Source: Fibrobacter sp.
GTDB taxonomy: Bacteria > Fibrobacterota > Fibrobacteria > Fibrobacterales > Fibrobacteraceae
Length of the DNA: 14,665 nt
NCBI GenBank assembly: GCA_017520105.1
Contig: JAFWRL010000253.1
Location: forward strand, 1-14,665
Direction of reading: 5' to 3'
This document shows positions 12,350 to 14,665 of the stretch, piece by piece. The position numbers and the translations under genes are program-made. Numbering within the stretch: position 1 is the first letter of the stretch; every line of letters begins with the position of its first letter. The notes under the pieces were generated by a model, which saw only the letters and a list, made by a program, of their open reading frames with translations, ran no database searches and was not told the DNA's origin.

Positions 12350-13885
12350 TCACTCTTTTGTTCTCTGACGTTTTAGCTTGTTAAGCTTGATTTTGCGACG
12401 CCAGCCACGCCTTTGTCCAAACACGATGAACACCAGGGATATCAACGGATAAATCAAATTGAGAAGTCCGCCAATTTTTGAATAGACCGTTTCAGTCTGT
12501 TTCGTCGGGACTTCCGTGATTAAAATTTGGTCAAGCCCCAGTTGATCAATCTGAGCGAGGGAAACCTCCTTGCCAACCGAGTTGCTTACAAGCGACATTC
12601 CGTCGTTTGTCGTCATGACCAAGTTAACACCCATTTCGACCGAACGCACTCCAATGGTGCGGTAATGGAAATCGTTGATGGACTTCCAGTCCCAGCAAGG
12701 GTTGAAATAAAGCTGAGTCGTCGGATCCATATCACGGACGAATTCCGAGAAGTTTCCGTCATAGCAAATTGTAAACGACACCGCATACGAGGAATTGCCA
12801 AGGGAAAGAACTTTAGCAGGAATAGGCCCCTCGCCAACAACCGTAGAACCGACTTCTACAACAGGAAGTATATTGTGCTTAAGGTACTCCGCAAGAACTT
12901 CTCCATATTTGTCAATAAGAACAGCCTTGTTAATAAGCTTCCCTTCTTGGTTGTTGTCCATATCGACAACTTCAAGCGTCAAAAGAACAGGCAACGAGAA
13001 CTTTCTAGCCATTTCGCGGACATGTTCCATAAAACGCTGTTCATTAAGATCCTCAATTGTGAAAGCCTCCTCGCTAAACACGAGAATATCGGCCCCCTTT
13101 TCAAATGCGGCAATTGCAATTTTCTCGAAAGATTCCACGTTCCGCTCGTAAGTCAGGATTCCCCATTCGCTCTTGTCCTGGTCGAGCTTGGGCCCGATGG
13201 CCTGCGCCACTTTTACAGTAGATTGATCTTCATGCCATGTGCTGTAGCAGACGGCACCGCCTACATGCAGCAATATAAGGACACTCAAGGCGATTAGTCC
13301 AGCGCGTTTTCCCTCCGGTTTTTTCCAATGTTCAATGACATATACTGCAATGGAGGCCGCCCACGTAATCAAAAAAGTCAATCCGAACTCGCCAATCACC
13401 GAAGCTAGTTGCAAAAAGGGCTTGTTATCGTACTGCGCATAAGCCAAGCTGCAAATCGGAATAACGCTGCAAGCCGAAAGAATATAATTCATGGTGCAGA
13501 AAATGGCCGGGAATATAAGCGTATAGAGGAACGGACTCTCTTTGTGGCAATAAACCGAGTCCCACACAAAAGGAATCCAAAAGACGCATGATGTAAAGAC
13601 CATGAAGAGGCCGCCCGCTCCTTCAAAATCAGGGCCAAGCACACCATGAAAACGAATACTGAGACCAACAACTAAAAAAGCGAGTAGAACGGCCTGTGCA
13701 TAGCTCTTTTGGCTAAAGTGTGCATAGTACAAAAAACAGAACGGCCAAATCCAGACACTAAGAATATAAAGAAACTTTATGTTCGAGAAAAATGGCGGTG
13801 CCAATAAAAAGAAGCACCCAAGGATAATCATAAGAATAGGTTTGTTGCAACTAAGGAATTTGCAAAAACGTTTTAAATACTCCAT
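12350..13885 (-). CDS. Apolipoprotein N-acyltransferase-like protein (membrane nitrilase)
   Basis: The N-terminal 215 residues hold six or more hydrophobic segments, and the C-terminal half is a carbon-nitrogen hydrolase (nitrilase) domain. This is the Lnt layout. Lnt adds the third acyl chain to the N-terminal cysteine of lipoproteins on the outer face of the inner membrane. The catalytic triad is visible as E272 (FSEEAF), K336 (YLKHNILPVVE) and C374 (TICYDGNF). The 511-residue length fits Lnt. I chose the ATG at 13885 because AAGGAG lies eight bases upstream; an earlier GTG at 13894 overlaps that ribosome site. It is a divergent member, so another acyl or amide substrate remains possible. 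The protein ends in a basic tail after a final membrane segment. The downstream acidic gene is probably in the same operon. Confidence 0.87.
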   Translation of the reverse strand: MEYLKRFCKFLSCNKPILMIILGCFFLLAPPFFSNIKFLYILSVWIWPFCFLYYAHFSQKSYAQAVLLAFLVVGLSIRFHGVLGPDFEGAGGLFMVFTSCVFWIPFVWDSVYCHKESPFLYTLIFPAIFCTMNYILSACSVIPICSLAYAQYDNKPFLQLASVIGEFGLTFLITWAASIAVYVIEHWKKPEGKRAGLIALSVLILLHVGGAVCYSTWHEDQSTVKVAQAIGPKLDQDKSEWGILTYERNVESFEKIAIAAFEKGADILVFSEEAFTIEDLNEQRFMEHVREMARKFSLPVLLTLEVVDMDNNQEGKLINKAVLIDKYGEVLAEYLKHNILPVVEVGSTVVGEGPIPAKVLSLGNSSYAVSFTICYDGNFSEFVRDMDPTTQLYFNPCWDWKSINDFHYRTIGVRSVEMGVNLVMTTNDGMSLVSNSVGKEVSLAQIDQLGLDQILITEVPTKQTETVYSKIGGLLNLIYPLISLVFIVFGQRRGWRRKIKLNKLKRQRTKE

Positions 13886-13905
13886 ATGCGCCACTCCTTA
13901 TTGCT

Positions 13906-13922
13906 CTTCTTATAATAAGAAG
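13906..13922. promoter_or_regulatory. Perfect palindrome in the leader of the acyltransferase-like gene
   Basis: CTTCTTATAATAAGAAG is an 8-bp inverted repeat around a single central A. It sits 20 bases before the start codon at 13885 and just upstream of the ribosome site. The symmetry and position fit an operator for a dimeric regulator. As RNA it could only form a hairpin with a shortened stem, because one base is too small a loop. Confidence 0.45.
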
Positions 13923-13956
13923 TATAATTTTTTTTAGCACTATTAGGGATTGCAAA

Positions 13957-14015
13957 GAGGAAAAAAACAATAAAAGACCTCGCTTTTGTGATTTTTGCAC
14001 AAACCGAGCGGTCTT
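13957..14015 (-). terminator. Second rho-independent terminator after tmRNA
   Basis: On the minus strand the arms at 13998-14015 and 13974-13990 pair over AAGACC/GGTCTT, a CTCG/CGAG section and TTTGTG/CACAAA, with a short internal bulge. The sequence then runs TTTTATTGTTTTTTT. Together with the terminator at 14024-14055 it forms a tandem pair that insulates the acyltransferase-like gene from tmRNA. Confidence 0.75.
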
Positions 14016-14023
14016 GTTAAAAC

Positions 14024-14055
14024 AAAAAAGGACCCACATTGTGAGTCCCTTTTAT
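14024..14055 (-). terminator. Rho-independent terminator of tmRNA
   Basis: On the minus strand AAAGGGACTCAC pairs with GTGGGTCCTTT around an AAT loop, and the 3' arm runs into TTTTTTG. It starts five bases after the tmRNA 3' end. Confidence 0.88.
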
Positions 14056-14059
14056 TTTC

Positions 14060-14417
14060 TGGAGGTGAGGAGAGTCGAACTCCTGTCCAAAATCACGTCC
14101 ATGTACGTTCCTACAAGTGTTCCCTTCGAATTTAAGATCTCGTCTTATCCACGCCCAAGAAGGTCGGCGCGGAGTTTGACCAGCCTAGTAAATCTCGGGA
14201 GATGCCCCCAGGCATGACACTTCCCTATCCCATATTGCGTCCGGACGTACACCCCGATGGGAGCGAGATGAGGCCCGGCGTTGCCGTTAATTAGGCAGCG
14301 AGTGCGTAGTTTTCGTCAGCACTTATTTTTTTTCAGACTTTTTAACGAGTTGCCCTCGTCTGAGACCTCGACTTGCAACTAACACTTCGGTAACCCTGTC
14401 GAAACCAAGGCACCCCC
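14060..14417 (-). ncRNA. ssrA: Transfer-messenger RNA (tmRNA)
   Basis: tmRNA frees ribosomes stalled on messages without a stop codon and tags the unfinished protein for proteolysis, with SmpB as partner. The 5' end GGGGGTG (14417-14411) pairs perfectly (one G-T) with CACCTCC (14067-14061) to form the acceptor stem, followed by discriminator A at 14060. The CCA end is not encoded. The T-arm GGAGTTCGACTCTCC lies near the 3' end. The tag reading frame at 14320-14291 reads ADENYALAA and then TAATTAA. The length of 358 bases is normal for a one-piece tmRNA. The last 15 bases of a hairpin repeat overlap its 5' end. No clear promoter was found within the 248 bases upstream. Confidence 0.96.
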
Positions 14418-14517
14418 TTGTGTTCTACACAAGGGTGCTCGGTTGAGACAGGCCTGTCGATTAAATGCGAGCTAGCGAGCATTTAAGCTCTTGAGAACGC
14501 ATGCGTTCGAAAGACCC
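14403..14517. repeat. Multi-hairpin tandem element, copy 1 (overlaps tmRNA 5' end)
   Basis: Read on the plus strand, this holds a row of hairpins. The first has outer pair AACC/GGTT and inner stem CCCTTGTGT/ACACAAGGG. The second is the palindrome GACAGGCCTGTC. The third is TTAAATGC/GCATTTAA around GCTAGC. The fourth is GAACGC/GCGTTC inside CTT/AAG. In the second to fourth, the stem or palindrome is flanked by GA on both sides. It aligns with the copy at 14556-14665. The first 15 bases are shared with the 5' end of tmRNA on the other strand. A further hairpin (CAAAATT/AATTTTG with inner CTGC/GCAG) at 14523-14553 separates the two copies. Confidence 0.78.
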
Positions 14518-14555
14518 GGAGGGCAAAATTACTGCGAATAGCAGGAATTTTGGCA

Positions 14556-14665
14556 AACCAAAGCACCCCCGGTGCTTGCACCGGGGGCGCTCTGGTTGAG
14601 ACCCGTCGATTAAACGCGACCTTAAGGAGCGTTTAAGCCTTTGAGAGCGTAAGCTCGAAAAGCCC
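14556..14665. repeat. Multi-hairpin tandem element, copy 2 (runs to the window edge)
   Basis: This is the second copy of the same element. Its stems are AACCA/TGGTT, CCCCCGGTG/CACCGGGGG, TTAAACGC/GCGTTTAA around CTTAAG, and GAGC-GTAA-GCTC inside CTTT/AAAG. The stems differ in sequence from copy 1 but still pair, and the GA flanks are kept. The final stem closes a GTAA loop, a GNRA-type tetraloop if the plus strand is the RNA. Read on the minus strand it contains GGGGGTGCTTTGGTTT, nearly the first 16 bases of tmRNA. More copies may lie beyond the edge. Confidence 0.75.

Noticed and set aside
12527..13297. 256-residue open frame on the plus strand
   Set aside because: It is antisense to the nitrilase domain of the Lnt-like gene, whose catalytic triad is intact. 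No start signal or family pattern supports it.
14403..14665. CRISPR array near the window edge
   Set aside because: There are only two long copies with internal hairpins and variable stems, not short identical repeats with unique spacers.

Overview
The window is most likely from a Fibrobacter-type rumen/gut bacterium. This is inferred from serine-rich lipoproteins, a secreted family 8 glycoside hydrolase with a C-terminal sorting-like domain, and a one-piece tmRNA whose tag reads ADENYALAA. No sequence search was possible, so the genus is an inference.

Layout. (1) At 32-526 (+) lies ilvN, the small regulatory subunit of acetolactate synthase. A pair of inverted repeat elements and a GAAA-loop terminator follow it. 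(2) At 951-4093 (+) lie three paralogous serine-rich lipoproteins and a radical SAM/SPASM maturase. The last lipoprotein overlaps the maturase by ATGA. I read this as a candidate peptide-modification system whose substrates are lipoproteins with a shared C-terminal VTT motif. A third copy of the repeat element, flanked by a 9-bp direct repeat, sits exactly at the maturase stop codon. (3) At 4313-5890 (-) lies the secreted GH8 enzyme with a strong terminator. (4) At 6011-11698 (-) lies a tightly packed operon. In transcription order it holds a 42-residue basic peptide (too short for usual gene callers), two paralogous nucleotidyltransferases, an HprK-like kinase, an S24/S26-type peptidase, a PqqD-like peptide-recognition protein and an ABC exporter. 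A near-perfect TTGACA-16-TATAAT promoter precedes the peptide. This looks like a ribosomally made, modified peptide (RiPP) cluster related to the kinase-bearing lasso-peptide loci, but it lacks the lasso cyclase and the transglutaminase-like protease. (5) At 11912-13885 (-) lie an apolipoprotein N-acyltransferase-like protein and a very acidic protein of unknown function. (6) At 14060-14417 (-) lies tmRNA (ssrA) with tandem terminators. Upstream of it are two tandem copies of a multi-hairpin element that keep their base pairing although the stem sequences differ.

How the parts work together. In region 4 the PqqD-like protein would bind the YxxPxM leader motif of the peptide, the kinase and nucleotidyltransferases would decorate the core, the peptidase would remove the leader, and the ABC protein would export the product. 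In region 2 the radical SAM enzyme would modify the lipoproteins before Sec/Lol export, because no dedicated transporter is present. The pairing of each set of genes is seen in the sequence. The chemistry is inferred.
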